Of a DNA stretch of 46,585 bases, positions 8,584 to 17,392 are shown piece after piece (the stretch's first letter is position 1; each line of letters opens with the position of its first letter). Source of the DNA: Lachnospiraceae bacterium (lineage in GTDB: Bacteria; Bacillota; Clostridia; Lachnospirales; Lachnospiraceae); NCBI GenBank assembly GCA_021199655.1, contig JAJQHQ010000075.1, positions 1 through 46,585 of the forward strand, written 5' to 3'. The translations under genes were made by a program, and so were the position numbers. A model generated the notes under the pieces. That model was not told the DNA's origin, did no database searches, and saw nothing but the letters and a program-made list of their open reading frames with translations.

Positions 8584-9678
8584 ATGAATAGCATTGTAAA
8601 GAAATCATGCTCAAGGTCAAAGACTTGTTATGTTACATTTAGTAATCATGATGGAAAACAGTGGAGCATTCCACAAGCAGACTCTGGTATTGCGTTGGAG
8701 ATATATGAGCCGTCTGGCATAAAAGGGAAAATTTTGAAAAGTTTTTTTCCTGTAATGAGTAAAAGCAAAAGCTTAATTGCATTTATAAATGGCCAGTATA
8801 CATCTATTAACGTATCTTCAGAGATGAGCGCAATATTGGAATCATTTTATGGAAGAGAGTTTTGCGTTTCGATTTTCTGGGGGACTCCTTGTGTAGATCA
8901 GAAGATAACTGTGCAAATCTATAAAGCGGAAACAATTCTTGGCTATTGCAAAATTGGTTTCACGGAAAATGTATTCAATTTATTCAAAAATGAAAAGACA
9001 ATATTAGATTATTTGAATAAGAAGATGGTGAAGAATGTACCTCAGTGCCTCGCTTTGAATGAACTACAAGATGGAGCACGCATGTTTGTCCAAACAACAC
9101 AGAAGAAGAGTGGAGCGAAAGTTGATCATAGGTTCGGAACACGGCAAAAGTGTTTTTTGAAAATGCTGTTTGCATGTACAAAACAAAAGCTACACTACGA
9201 AGAAAGCGATTTTTCAAGGTCACTTATATTCTTGAAAAATAACATATATCTATTGCAGCCAAAGTACAGGAATATAATTTTAGACATGATAGATAGTATC
9301 AATGGAAGGCTTGCAAATACCATTGTAGAATGGGGAGTTTGCCATAGAGATTTTACTCCGTGGAACACATGCAATATAAACTCGGAGCTGTTTGTATTTG
9401 ATTTTGAGTATGCGTATAAAACAGGACCATATGGAATTGACCGATGGCATTTTTACGTTCAAAGCTTATATTTTGAAAAGAAATATAGTATTAGACAGAT
9501 TGCAAACCATTTCATGAGACATTTTTCAGATGAACAAAATGACAATGAATTTAAACAATATTTATTAGACATAATTTCGTTGTATATCCAACGAGGAACG
9601 GCAGAAGATATAAACTTTGCAAATGAAAGGGCAGAGTTGCTGTTTCTTACTTTTATAGATGGGAGTACAAATAAATGA
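8584..9678 (+). CDS. Aminoglycoside-phosphotransferase/choline-kinase-like protein
   Basis: A 364-residue protein with a protein-kinase-like fold at the C-terminus. VCHRDFTPWNTC (about residues 252-263) matches the catalytic loop HxDxxxxN, and VFDFEYA (about 273) matches the metal-binding D(F/W)E motif of APH/choline kinase enzymes. The N-terminal 150 residues are less recognisable. In a polysaccharide locus this could phosphorylate a sugar, a polyol or a choline-like group; this is inference. It overlaps the next gene by four bases (ATGA at 9675-9678), which suggests coupled translation. It is one of three kinase or nucleotidyltransferase-like proteins in the cluster (also 6046 and 19722). 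Confidence 0.72.
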   Translation: MNSIVKKSCSRSKTCYVTFSNHDGKQWSIPQADSGIALEIYEPSGIKGKILKSFFPVMSKSKSLIAFINGQYTSINVSSEMSAILESFYGREFCVSIFWGTPCVDQKITVQIYKAETILGYCKIGFTENVFNLFKNEKTILDYLNKKMVKNVPQCLALNELQDGARMFVQTTQKKSGAKVDHRFGTRQKCFLKMLFACTKQKLHYEESDFSRSLIFLKNNIYLLQPKYRNIILDMIDSINGRLANTIVEWGVCHRDFTPWNTCNINSELFVFDFEYAYKTGPYGIDRWHFYVQSLYFEKKYSIRQIANHFMRHFSDEQNDNEFKQYLLDIISLYIQRGTAEDINFANERAELLFLTFIDGSTNK

Positions 9679-10823
9679 AGGTTTTGGCGTTCTATTTACC
9701 ACAGTATCATGAAATTCCAGAGAATAATCAATGGTGGGGGAAAGGGTTTACTGAATGGACAAATGTGAAAAAAGCAAAACCTATGGCTTTAAATCACTAC
9801 CAGCCAAGAGTTCCTTTAAATAATAATTACTATTGTTTGCTTGACAAAGGAAATACAACATTTCATTGGCAGGTGGATTTGGCAAGAAAATATGGTGTAT
9901 ATGGTTTTTGTATGTATCACTATTGGTTTAATGGACATCTTTTACTTGAAAAGCCAATGGAGAAATGGCTAAAAGATAAAACGATACATTTCCCATTTTG
10001 CGTATGCTGGGCAAATGAAAAGTGGACAAATGGATGGGTCTCGAGTGAAAACCGCGTGTTGATAGACCATGATTTTTCAGATTATGATGACTGGGTGAAC
10101 CATTTTAATTATCTTTTACCATTCTTCATGGATGAAAGATACATTCGAGTAGATGAGAAACCACTTGTGGGTCTTTATGTTCCGGATCTGATGGGTAAAT
10201 ATTTGGAGCCTTTTATCAAATGCTGGAGGGAATTGGCATTAGAGAATGGATTACCAGGGCTTACATTTTTCTACCAAAGTGTAAAATCATACATGACTCC
10301 AGGATTTCAAAAACAGTTATTTGATTATGGGGTAGAGTTTCAACCGGGCTTTACAAGATATGGTCCTGCTGCTGGCGAAAAAAAAGCTGGAGATGTTATA
10401 AATGACAGTCTTGTCAAGGTATCACATTTCCTGCAAAAGCATTTACATATTTATTTGCACTGTAAGAGGAAGCAGGCAGAAACATTGTCGTATGATGACA
10501 TGTGGAACAAAGTATTACAGGATGGACCATACGAAAGCAATATGTTCCCAGGGGCTTTTGTTGACTGGGACAATACCTGTCGAAAACATGAATCAGGTAG
10601 CTATTTTACAGAAGCTACACCTGAAAAATTCGAAAAATACATGACAAAACAGATTCAGAGGGCTAGGGATATCTATAAAAAGGAATATCTTTTCTTATTT
10701 GCTTGGAATGAGTGGGGTGAGTGTGGGTATATGGAGCCGGATTCGAAGTTTGCCTATGGGTACCTTGAGGCATTAAAAAAGGCGCTTGAGGCGAACAACG
10801 AATTCCCAGAATGGGAGGTCTAG
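9675..10823 (+). CDS. WbsX-like glycosyltransferase (GH99-like fold)
   Basis: A 382-residue protein of the WbsX family, found in O-antigen and capsule clusters. The N-terminus is diagnostic: [19 protein letters not shown] followed by [13 protein letters not shown]. Family-typical [21 protein letters not shown] and the late [17 protein letters not shown] are all present, and length is normal. The family is related to endo-alpha-mannosidase GH99 enzymes, and its exact reaction is poorly known; it may cleave or transfer sugars. Translation is coupled to the upstream kinase-like gene. The downstream acyltransferase begins two bases after its stop. Confidence 0.88.
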   Translation: MKVLAFYLPQYHEIPENNQWWGKGFTEWTNVKKAKPMALNHYQPRVPLNNNYYCLLDKGNTTFHWQVDLARKYGVYGFCMYHYWFNGHLLLEKPMEKWLKDKTIHFPFCVCWANEKWTNGWVSSENRVLIDHDFSDYDDWVNHFNYLLPFFMDERYIRVDEKPLVGLYVPDLMGKYLEPFIKCWRELALENGLPGLTFFYQSVKSYMTPGFQKQLFDYGVEFQPGFTRYGPAAGEKKAGDVINDSLVKVSHFLQKHLHIYLHCKRKQAETLSYDDMWNKVLQDGPYESNMFPGAFVDWDNTCRKHESGSYFTEATPEKFEKYMTKQIQRARDIYKKEYLFLFAWNEWGECGYMEPDSKFAYGYLEALKKALEANNEFPEWEV

Positions 10824-10824
10824 A

Positions 10825-11458
10825 ATGGGCTTACGATATGACATTACAATTAGAATAAAACAAGAGATTCTTAATAATAAATGGAGAAAGAGAAACCAAC
10901 ATAATTTCACAACAATAAAAACCATATTTCCAATAGATAAAGTAACTGTTGGAAAAGGAACGTATGGTTCTTTGGATATAGAGTTATATGAAGAGAAATC
11001 CAATACATATGTTGAAATTGGAAATTTTTGTTCTATAGCCAGAAATGTTAGATTTATAGCGGATGGAGGCCACAATATTAGCAATGCAAGCAGTTATCCA
11101 TTTAAAGTAAGATATCTTTCTGAAAAGTCTGAAGCTATTGCAAAAGGACCTATTATCGTTGGTGATGATGTATGGATTGGAGAGAGTTCCATAATACTTT
11201 CAGGTGTTACTATCGGACAAGGAGCTGTCATTGCGGCCGGGAGTGTTGTTACAAAAGATGTCCCCCCCATATGCTGTTTATGGCGGTGGTCGTATTCTAA
11301 AATATCGGTTTAATCAAAATATAATCGAGAAGATGGTTATGTTTAATTATTCTGCCCTAACAGATACAGATATTGCGACATCTGCGAAAGTGTTTTATAT
11401 GCCACCTGAGGATTTTATAAAAACAGACTTTTATAATGAACATTTAAGAGGAGAATGA
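10825..11458 (+). CDS. CatB-like hexapeptide acetyltransferase, frameshifted at a run of seven C
   Basis: The frame from 10825 (GGGAGG upstream) encodes a CatB/xenobiotic acetyltransferase-like beta-helix: [20 protein letters not shown], then [20 protein letters not shown] and VVTKDVPP. The C7 run at 11262-11268 then throws it out of frame to a stop at 11313. In the frame restored by one fewer C, the normal end follows: [14 protein letters not shown] up to 11458. In CatB enzymes this final part (GxPAK/YGGNPAK-like and the C-terminal helix) closes the trimer, so the version read here is probably inactive. It is the second of three acyltransferases broken at a G/C run. Confidence 0.82.
11262..11268 (+). 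repeat. Poly-C tract (C7) inside acetyltransferase gene
   Basis: Seven C in an AT-rich gene. C6 (or C9) would join the two halves of the acetyltransferase exactly at the conserved proline pair before YAVYGG. Confidence 0.8.
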
Positions 11459-11461
11459 CAG

Positions 11462-12465
11462 ATGGATACCAAAAACTATGATGCTGTAGATATTTCAAAA
11501 TTAATACTTAGCCTTATGGTTGTTGCTTTGCATACTTCTTTTCTTGAAGGCTTTGCTAATCCTATACTAAGATTAGCTGTACCGATTTTTTTCATTTATT
11601 CAGGTTTCTTTTTCTTTTATAAAGATAGCCAAGTTAATGAAGAGAACAAGCCCTTAAAAAAACTGGTTGTACGAAATGTAAAATTATATGCAGCTTGGTT
11701 TCTTGTCTTGCTTTTGCCAACGAATTACCTCAAGAGTTATTTTGACTCTGTGGGGGGGTGAAAGTAACTCTATTACTTAAGGATTTTTTTCTGGGTTCGA
11801 CATGGCCTACTTCATGGTATATTATGGCGACAGTCATAGGGATTATTGCTATCAGATTTCTAAATAAGTATCTGAATGATGCCATTATTTTTGCCGTTGC
11901 ATTACTATTTTATTTGATTTGCCTGTTTTCAACAAATTATAGTTTTATGGTTGAAGAAGGGGGTGCTGTAAAAAAGCTGATTGATCTTTTGGGGGCACCG
12001 CAGAATAATTTTTGCGTAAGTTTGATTTGGCTTATGTGCGGGAAAACGGTAGCAAAATATAGACTACATGAAAAGTGGAAAACTAGAAGCATACTAATTG
12101 GTTTGACAGTTGCATTGTCATTATTACTTATAGAACACTTTGAGCTAAAAATATTTGGAGTTTGGTCCGATACGCTAAATGACTGTTATATTTTCTCTGT
12201 TCCTGTGGCATTTTTAATTGCTATATCTATTCTGTCACGAAATGATGTGATCAAGAATGGAATGCTTTTGAGAAGGATGAGTACCGTTATTTATTGCTCG
12301 CATTTCTTTATTGCAATTTTTGTGAAAAAATTAGTACTTATTCTCCAAGTACCAAATCTCCTAAACTGTACGGTGTATTTTATAACTGTAATAATTTGTG
12401 TTGTGTTAGCTTATACCGTTGTATATGTTGGAAAATATATTAAGGTTTTACGGCTTTTATACTGA
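11462..12465 (+). CDS. Acyltransferase family 3 membrane protein, frameshifted at a run of seven G
   Basis: From 11462 (AGGAG upstream) the protein begins YDAVDISKLILSLMVVALH, matching the N-terminus of integral membrane acyltransferases (Acyltransferase_3, OafA/WecH type), including the membrane-embedded His. After TM segments such as LRLAVPIFFIYSGFFFF, the frame hits a TGA at 11759-11761 directly after G7. With G8 (or G5) it continues with KVTLLLKDFFLGSTWPTSWY and about eight more membrane segments to 12465, giving about 334 residues, a normal family length. These proteins move acyl groups, often acetyl, across the membrane onto polysaccharide. As read, the protein is cut to about 99 residues and should be inactive. 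Confidence 0.82.
11752..11758 (+). repeat. Poly-G tract (G7) inside membrane acyltransferase gene
   Basis: Seven G followed at once by TGA. G8 or G5 restores one long membrane protein. It is the third acyltransferase in the cluster interrupted at a G/C run of seven or eight. Confidence 0.8.
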
Positions 12466-12509
12466 AGATTTGATGGTTTAATGTTTATAACTTGTAGAGG
12501 TGATTAATT

Positions 12510-13484
12510 ATGTCGGAGATAATCCTATCGATTACGATACCTACATTTAATAGATGCAATGAACTAAAGAAAAACTTGGCTGCAATTTATCCGCAGATTC
12601 AAAATAGGAATGTCGAGCTTATTGTTTCAGATAATGCATCTACTGACGGAACAGAAGAATATATGAAAGATTTTACAAGAGAACACCCTGAGGTTAGATA
12701 CTATAGAAACAACAATAATCTTGGATTTGATGGAAATTTCATGAAATGCTTTCAATATGCAAGTGGAAAATATATTTATATTTTAGGAGATGATGATTAT
12801 TTACAACCAGGGGCTGTTGAAAGCATCATCGAGGGTTTAAGGCTTGATCCTATTGTTCTTTTTATAAATCGCGATAAGATTGGCAAGAAGGCAGAGAAGA
12901 AAAGCATTCGGTCTGAAATGTTACCTGATTGCAATTATATTATCAAAGATAAAAATATCGCACTAAAAGAAGTAGGGGTTAATATCACATTTATTTCCAC
13001 ATTAATTATCAGAAATGAGTTCATTGAGGATTACACAAACTTAGAGAACTACTTTGGCTCATATTTTATTTTTGCTTACGGAGTATTTCAAACCATGAAC
13101 AGAGAAGGGATATATGTTATTAACACTTTTGACTGTATTCACCCTTCTGCCAATGATAAAGTATCATATGATTTGTATTATGTTTGGTTTGAAAGCTATC
13201 GCAAATTGCTTTTTGAAGGTGGTAAGTTAGGCGGAATTAATGAATCAACTATTGTTGAAGTATATCGTACTTCTCTAAAAAAATCCTTATTTTGGTTTGT
13301 ATGTCATTTTCGAAATTCATGCGATAATGCTTATACGTGGAATGAAAGTTATTTGCGTAAAAATGTAAAACAATTCAAAGATATATATTGGGTGTATTTT
13401 CTTTTATTAAAATGTCCGAAACCGTTCCTTAAGGTCTACTACCAACTTGGGAGGGTCTATTTCCGGTTTTTATGTAGAAAGTGA
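12510..13484 (+). CDS. Glycosyltransferase family 2
   Basis: A 324-residue GT-A enzyme. Visible motifs are LSITIPTFNRCNELKKNL at the start, LIVSDNASTDGTEEYM (nucleotide binding) and YILGDDDYLQPGAVE, the DxD-type metal site near residue 93. The last 100 residues are basic and aromatic, as expected for membrane-attached GT2 enzymes of surface polysaccharide loci. AGAGGTGA precedes the ATG at 12510. Its TGA overlaps the flippase start (TGATG at 13482-13486). The sugar transferred cannot be told. Confidence 0.87.
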   Translation: MSEIILSITIPTFNRCNELKKNLAAIYPQIQNRNVELIVSDNASTDGTEEYMKDFTREHPEVRYYRNNNNLGFDGNFMKCFQYASGKYIYILGDDDYLQPGAVESIIEGLRLDPIVLFINRDKIGKKAEKKSIRSEMLPDCNYIIKDKNIALKEVGVNITFISTLIIRNEFIEDYTNLENYFGSYFIFAYGVFQTMNREGIYVINTFDCIHPSANDKVSYDLYYVWFESYRKLLFEGGKLGGINESTIVEVYRTSLKKSLFWFVCHFRNSCDNAYTWNESYLRKNVKQFKDIYWVYFLLLKCPKPFLKVYYQLGRVYFRFLCRK

Positions 13485-14941
13485 TGATGACAATGCGTGC
13501 AGGTATAAAAAAGAACACTATATACAATATGATTAAAACGTTTTCTCAAGTAATTTTCCCGCTGATTACGTTCCCATATATTACAAGAACGTTGCTTGCA
13601 GAAAATGTTGGTAAAATTAATTTTGGATCTTCGATAGTAAGCTATTTTTCACTTATGGCGAGTCTGGGTATTTCAACTTACGCAATTAGAGAGTGCTCGA
13701 AAAGGAGAGAAAACAAGGAAGAACTATCTAATATTGCTAGCCAGCTATTTAGCATCAATATGATCATGACTTTTTGCTCATATACTTTGCTTGGAATTAC
13801 GCTTCTTTTTGCAAAACCCCTACAAGATTATCGGTTACTGATTAGCATCCAAAGTTTATCTATCGTATGTACAACACTTGGAGCAGATTGGTTAAATTCT
13901 GCTATGGAGGATTTTAAATATATATCTATAAGAACAATGATTTTTCAAATATTTTCGTTAGCTTTAATGTTTCTTTTTGTCCGTGAAACTGGCGACTATT
14001 ATAAATATGCGGGAATTGTTGTCCTTTCCTCTGGTGGAGCAAGCTTAGTTAATATTTTTTATAGGAGAAAATTCTGCAAAATTAGATTTACAACGCATGT
14101 CCATTTTATGGCGCATGTGAAATCTATTGTTACAATGTTTGTCTTGCTTTTGTCCCAAAATATTTTCCTCAGTTCTGATCAAACTATTTTAGGTTTATTT
14201 TGTGGAGATGTAGAAGTCGGATTATATAGTACTGCTGTTAAAATTTATAATATAGTTAACACGGTTATTGCTTCCATTGCTTACGTTGTTATGCCCAAGA
14301 TGTCTAATCTTTTCGCAAAAAAAGAATACGAAGAAATTAATAAACTTTATCTATATTCTGGACAATTTATTATCATTTTGGGTTTACCATGTATTTTTGG
14401 CTTAAACCTTTTAAGCTATGAAATTATATACATTATTGGAGGGGTAGAATTTCTTGGAGCTGTTCCAGTGCTTAGAATACTCTCTGTATCTTTGATATTA
14501 ATGTTTATTACTGGACTGATCGGTAACATTATTTTGCTTCCTTCAGGAAATGAAAAGTATTTTTTGTATGGTTGCGTAGTTGCAGCAGTTATCAACATTA
14601 TTACAAATATTATTTTTATCCCTCGTTTTGGAAGTATTGCGGCTGCTTGTACTACATTGGTTTCACATTTTGTTGTTATGGCTATTTCTGCATTTTTTGC
14701 TGATAAAAATGCCAAAATATTCTCATTTGCGAGATTTTTGCCTGACGCTTTAAGTGGCTGTGTAATTATGAGCATTGCAGTTCTATTAATTAGTTGTATT
14801 ATTGACAATATATATATACGTACATTTGTAGCTGTTTTTATTGGCGCTGTTATTTATTTTATAGTTTTGTTTTTTAGAAAGAATAGCCTTGTTTGCGATG
14901 CATTTTATTCTGTTTATAATAAAATTAAAGGGAGAAAGTAG
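13484..14941 (+). CDS. wzx: Oligosaccharide flippase (Wzx)
   Basis: A membrane protein of about 485 residues with around twelve to fourteen hydrophobic segments, of the polysaccharide_synt/MATE-like flippase family. The N-terminus is typical: KKNTIYNMIKTFSQVIFPLI followed by TFPYITRTLLAENVGKINFG, very common in RfbX/Wzx of Firmicutes. SSDQTILGLFCGDVEVGLYS is also characteristic. It would turn the finished lipid-linked repeat unit across the membrane for the polymerase at 3772. Several start codons lie close together (GTG 13481, ATG 13484, 13487, 13493); I chose the ATG overlapping the upstream stop. The gene ends one base before rfbF. Confidence 0.9.
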   Translation: MMTMRAGIKKNTIYNMIKTFSQVIFPLITFPYITRTLLAENVGKINFGSSIVSYFSLMASLGISTYAIRECSKRRENKEELSNIASQLFSINMIMTFCSYTLLGITLLFAKPLQDYRLLISIQSLSIVCTTLGADWLNSAMEDFKYISIRTMIFQIFSLALMFLFVRETGDYYKYAGIVVLSSGGASLVNIFYRRKFCKIRFTTHVHFMAHVKSIVTMFVLLLSQNIFLSSDQTILGLFCGDVEVGLYSTAVKIYNIVNTVIASIAYVVMPKMSNLFAKKEYEEINKLYLYSGQFIIILGLPCIFGLNLLSYEIIYIIGGVEFLGAVPVLRILSVSLILMFITGLIGNIILLPSGNEKYFLYGCVVAAVINIITNIIFIPRFGSIAAACTTLVSHFVVMAISAFFADKNAKIFSFARFLPDALSGCVIMSIAVLLISCIIDNIYIRTFVAVFIGAVIYFIVLFFRKNSLVCDAFYSVYNKIKGRK

Positions 14942-15724
14942 ATGAAAGTCGTAATTTTAGCTGGTGGCTTTGGAACGAGGATTTCTGAGGAGTCGCATTT
15001 AAAGCCCAAGCCAATGATAGAAATCGGTGGCAAACCAATCATGTGGCATATTATGAAGGAATACTCCTACTATGGATTCAATGAATTTATCATTTGTGCT
15101 GGGTATAAACAGGAAGTTATCAAGGAGTGGTTCTCTGATTATTTCCTACACAACAGCGATATAACTTTCGATTTCACCAGCGGTAAGAATGACATGATTG
15201 TCCATAATCAGCACTGTGAGTCCTGGAAAGTATCAGTTGTGGACACAGGACTTAATACCATGACTGGTGGTCGAATCAAAAGAATACAGCCGTATGTGAA
15301 TAACGAGACCTTCATGATGACATATGGTGATGGAGTGTCGGATGTAGATATTGACAAGTTGCTCGAATTTCATAGAAAAAAAGGAAAAATTGCAACAATC
15401 ACATCGGTTATGTTTGAGCAAACAAAGGGGTACCTGGATTTGTCCGATGAAGACGATGTTCGGGCATTCCGTGAAAAAAGCCGGTCGGATGGAGCAAGAA
15501 TAAATGGTGGATATATGGTATTGGAGCCAGCCATCTTTGAATATATAGATGGAGATTCAACTGTGTTTGAAAAAGAACCGTTGGAGACTCTTGCTGCCCA
15601 AGGGGAACTGTGCGCATACAGACATGATGGATACTGGCAGTTTATGGATACTAAGAGAGAGATGGAAAAGTTAGAATCACTCTTGGCTTCGAATAAGGCT
15701 CCTTGGAAAAAATGGGAGGATTGA
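14942..15724 (+). CDS. rfbF: Glucose-1-phosphate cytidylyltransferase
   Basis: A 260-residue nucleotidyltransferase that makes CDP-glucose from CTP and glucose-1-phosphate. The N-terminus has the pyrophosphorylase motif VILAGGFGTRISEES followed by KPKPMIEIGGKPIMWHIM. TYGDGVSDVDIDKL carries the metal-binding Asp, and NGGYMVLEPAIFEYI and GYWQFMDTKREMEKL are highly typical of RfbF/DdhA. Length is normal. It begins right after the flippase stop and is followed by rfbG, so the pair supplies CDP-4-keto-6-deoxyglucose. GC content is higher here than in the preceding 13 kb, a sign of mosaic origin. Confidence 0.95.
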   Translation: MKVVILAGGFGTRISEESHLKPKPMIEIGGKPIMWHIMKEYSYYGFNEFIICAGYKQEVIKEWFSDYFLHNSDITFDFTSGKNDMIVHNQHCESWKVSVVDTGLNTMTGGRIKRIQPYVNNETFMMTYGDGVSDVDIDKLLEFHRKKGKIATITSVMFEQTKGYLDLSDEDDVRAFREKSRSDGARINGGYMVLEPAIFEYIDGDSTVFEKEPLETLAAQGELCAYRHDGYWQFMDTKREMEKLESLLASNKAPWKKWED

Positions 15725-15727
15725 TTT

Positions 15728-16780
15728 ATGCTTGATTTATCATTTTATAAAGAGAAGAAAGTTTTTGTAACTGGCCACACTGGCTTCAAAGGCTCATGGC
15801 TCTGCAAAATGCTCGTGAATGCCGGGGCAGGAGTTGTTGGATATTCTCTTTATCCGCCGACAGAACCATCGCTGTTTGATATTGCTGACATTGCATCGGA
15901 TATTCATTCTGTCATCGGAGATATTAGAGACTATAAGGCATTAAAGTCGGCTTTTGATGAAGCACAGCCGGAAATTGTTCTGCATTTGGCGGCACAGCCG
16001 ATTGTACGTGATAGTTACAGAAATCCTGCTTATACATATGAAACCAATGTGATGGGAACTGTCAACATTCTTGAATGTGTCCGCAACAGTAGCTGTGTCA
16101 AGTCATTTCTGAACGTAACTACTGACAAGGTGTATCTTAATAAAGAGTGGAACTGGGGCTATCGGGAGAATGAAGAGTTGGATGGCTATGATCCGTATTC
16201 CAACTCAAAGTCCTGCTCGGAGCTTGTGACGCATTCGTATAAGAACAGCTTCTTTGCGGATGGTTGCGTTGCAATTTCCACAGCCAGAGCCGGTAATGTT
16301 ATCGGTGGTGGTGACTTCGCTCACGACAGGATTATTCCGGACTGCATCCGTGCAGCGCAAAAAAAAGAGGACATTATCGTTCGGAATCCATACTCAACAA
16401 GACCATATCAACACGTTCTTGAGCCGCTCTATGCTTATCTGATGATTGCTGCAGAGCAATATGAGAACAGCGAGGTTTCTGGCTGGTACAACGTCGGACC
16501 AGATGATGTGGATTGTTTCCAGACAGGAGCCCTGGTCGATTTATTTGTCAGCAAGTGGGGTGATGGCCTAAAGTGGATTAATCGCTATGACGGTGGCCCT
16601 CATGAGGCAAATTTCCTGAAATTGGACTGCTCTAAACTGAAAGCTATATTCGGTTGGAAACCGCACTGGAATCTTGATATAGCGATTGAGAAAGTTGTGG
16701 AGTGGAATAAGTGCTGGATGTCTGGCGGCGATGTAAGAGCGTGTATGGATAAGCAGATTGAAGAATTCCTCGCAAAGTAG
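15728..16780 (+). CDS. rfbG: CDP-glucose 4,6-dehydratase
   Basis: A 350-residue SDR-family dehydratase acting on the product of rfbF to give CDP-4-keto-6-deoxyglucose. The NAD-binding motif VTGHTGFKGSWLCKML is diagnostic for RfbG. Further motifs are LHLAAQPIVRDSYRNP, VTTDKVY and DPYSNSKSCSEL, which holds the catalytic Tyr-x-x-x-Lys, and GNVIGGGDFAHDRIIPD. It starts three bases after rfbF. The usual follow-on enzyme RfbH (a 3-dehydrase for dideoxy sugars) is absent in this window; an epimerase and a reductase follow instead. The product is thus probably a 6-deoxyhexose rather than a 3,6-dideoxyhexose. Confidence 0.95.
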   Translation: MLDLSFYKEKKVFVTGHTGFKGSWLCKMLVNAGAGVVGYSLYPPTEPSLFDIADIASDIHSVIGDIRDYKALKSAFDEAQPEIVLHLAAQPIVRDSYRNPAYTYETNVMGTVNILECVRNSSCVKSFLNVTTDKVYLNKEWNWGYRENEELDGYDPYSNSKSCSELVTHSYKNSFFADGCVAISTARAGNVIGGGDFAHDRIIPDCIRAAQKKEDIIVRNPYSTRPYQHVLEPLYAYLMIAAEQYENSEVSGWYNVGPDDVDCFQTGALVDLFVSKWGDGLKWINRYDGGPHEANFLKLDCSKLKAIFGWKPHWNLDIAIEKVVEWNKCWMSGGDVRACMDKQIEEFLAK

Positions 16781-16792
16781 GAGGTGAATGCT

Positions 16793-17377
16793 GTGGCATT
16801 CGAGTTTAAAGAGACTGAGATAAAAGGTTTGATGATTATAAAACCCCATATGTATCCTGATGACAGGGGTCTATACAAGAAGGGGTATGAAAAGAATATA
16901 TTTGCTGAAAACGGCATCACTTGTGAATTTACAGAGAGTAGTGATCTCTATTCAAAAAAAGGTGCGCTCCGTGGATTGCATTATCAGACAGAAGAATCAC
17001 AGGCAAAACTTATACATGTTATTTCCGGCATTCTTTATGATGTTGCGGTTGATTTGAGAGAAGGCTCTGAGACTTTCGGAAAGTATCATGCGGAGTTGCT
17101 TAAAGCAGAAGAAAATGCCATGGAGTTTATTCCAGAAGGTTTCGCACATGGATTTATTTCTCTTACAGATGATACAGTATTCTCTTATATGTGTTCGGGA
17201 AGATATATCCCAGAAGCCTGTGGCGGTATCCGCTGGAATGATCCGGGATTAGCAATTTCTTGGCCGCTTGAAGAGTACGGAGTCACAAAAGTAATAGCAA
17301 CAGATAAGGATATGAATTGGCCAACGCTTGAGGAGTATATCAAAAAACCGAAAATAAAGCGGTGCGCGTTGCCTTAA
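16793..17377 (+). CDS. RmlC-like nucleotide-sugar epimerase, probably CDP-linked
   Basis: A cupin epimerase of about 194 residues, related to RmlC but distant from the rmlC at 1021. Motifs are YPDDRGLYKKGYEKN, GALRGLHYQTEESQAKL with the active-site His, LYDVAVDLREGS and IPEGFAHGFISLTD. GTG at 16793 is preferred as the start, because GGAGG lies eight to nine bases upstream, whereas the in-frame GTG at 16784 lies inside that site. Placed between rfbG and a reductase, it probably inverts C3 and/or C5 of CDP-4-keto-6-deoxyglucose. A role with dTDP substrate cannot be excluded from sequence alone. Confidence 0.82.
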   Translation: MAFEFKETEIKGLMIIKPHMYPDDRGLYKKGYEKNIFAENGITCEFTESSDLYSKKGALRGLHYQTEESQAKLIHVISGILYDVAVDLREGSETFGKYHAELLKAEENAMEFIPEGFAHGFISLTDDTVFSYMCSGRYIPEACGGIRWNDPGLAISWPLEEYGVTKVIATDKDMNWPTLEEYIKKPKIKRCALP

Positions 17378-17392
17378 AGAGGTGGGGAGAGT

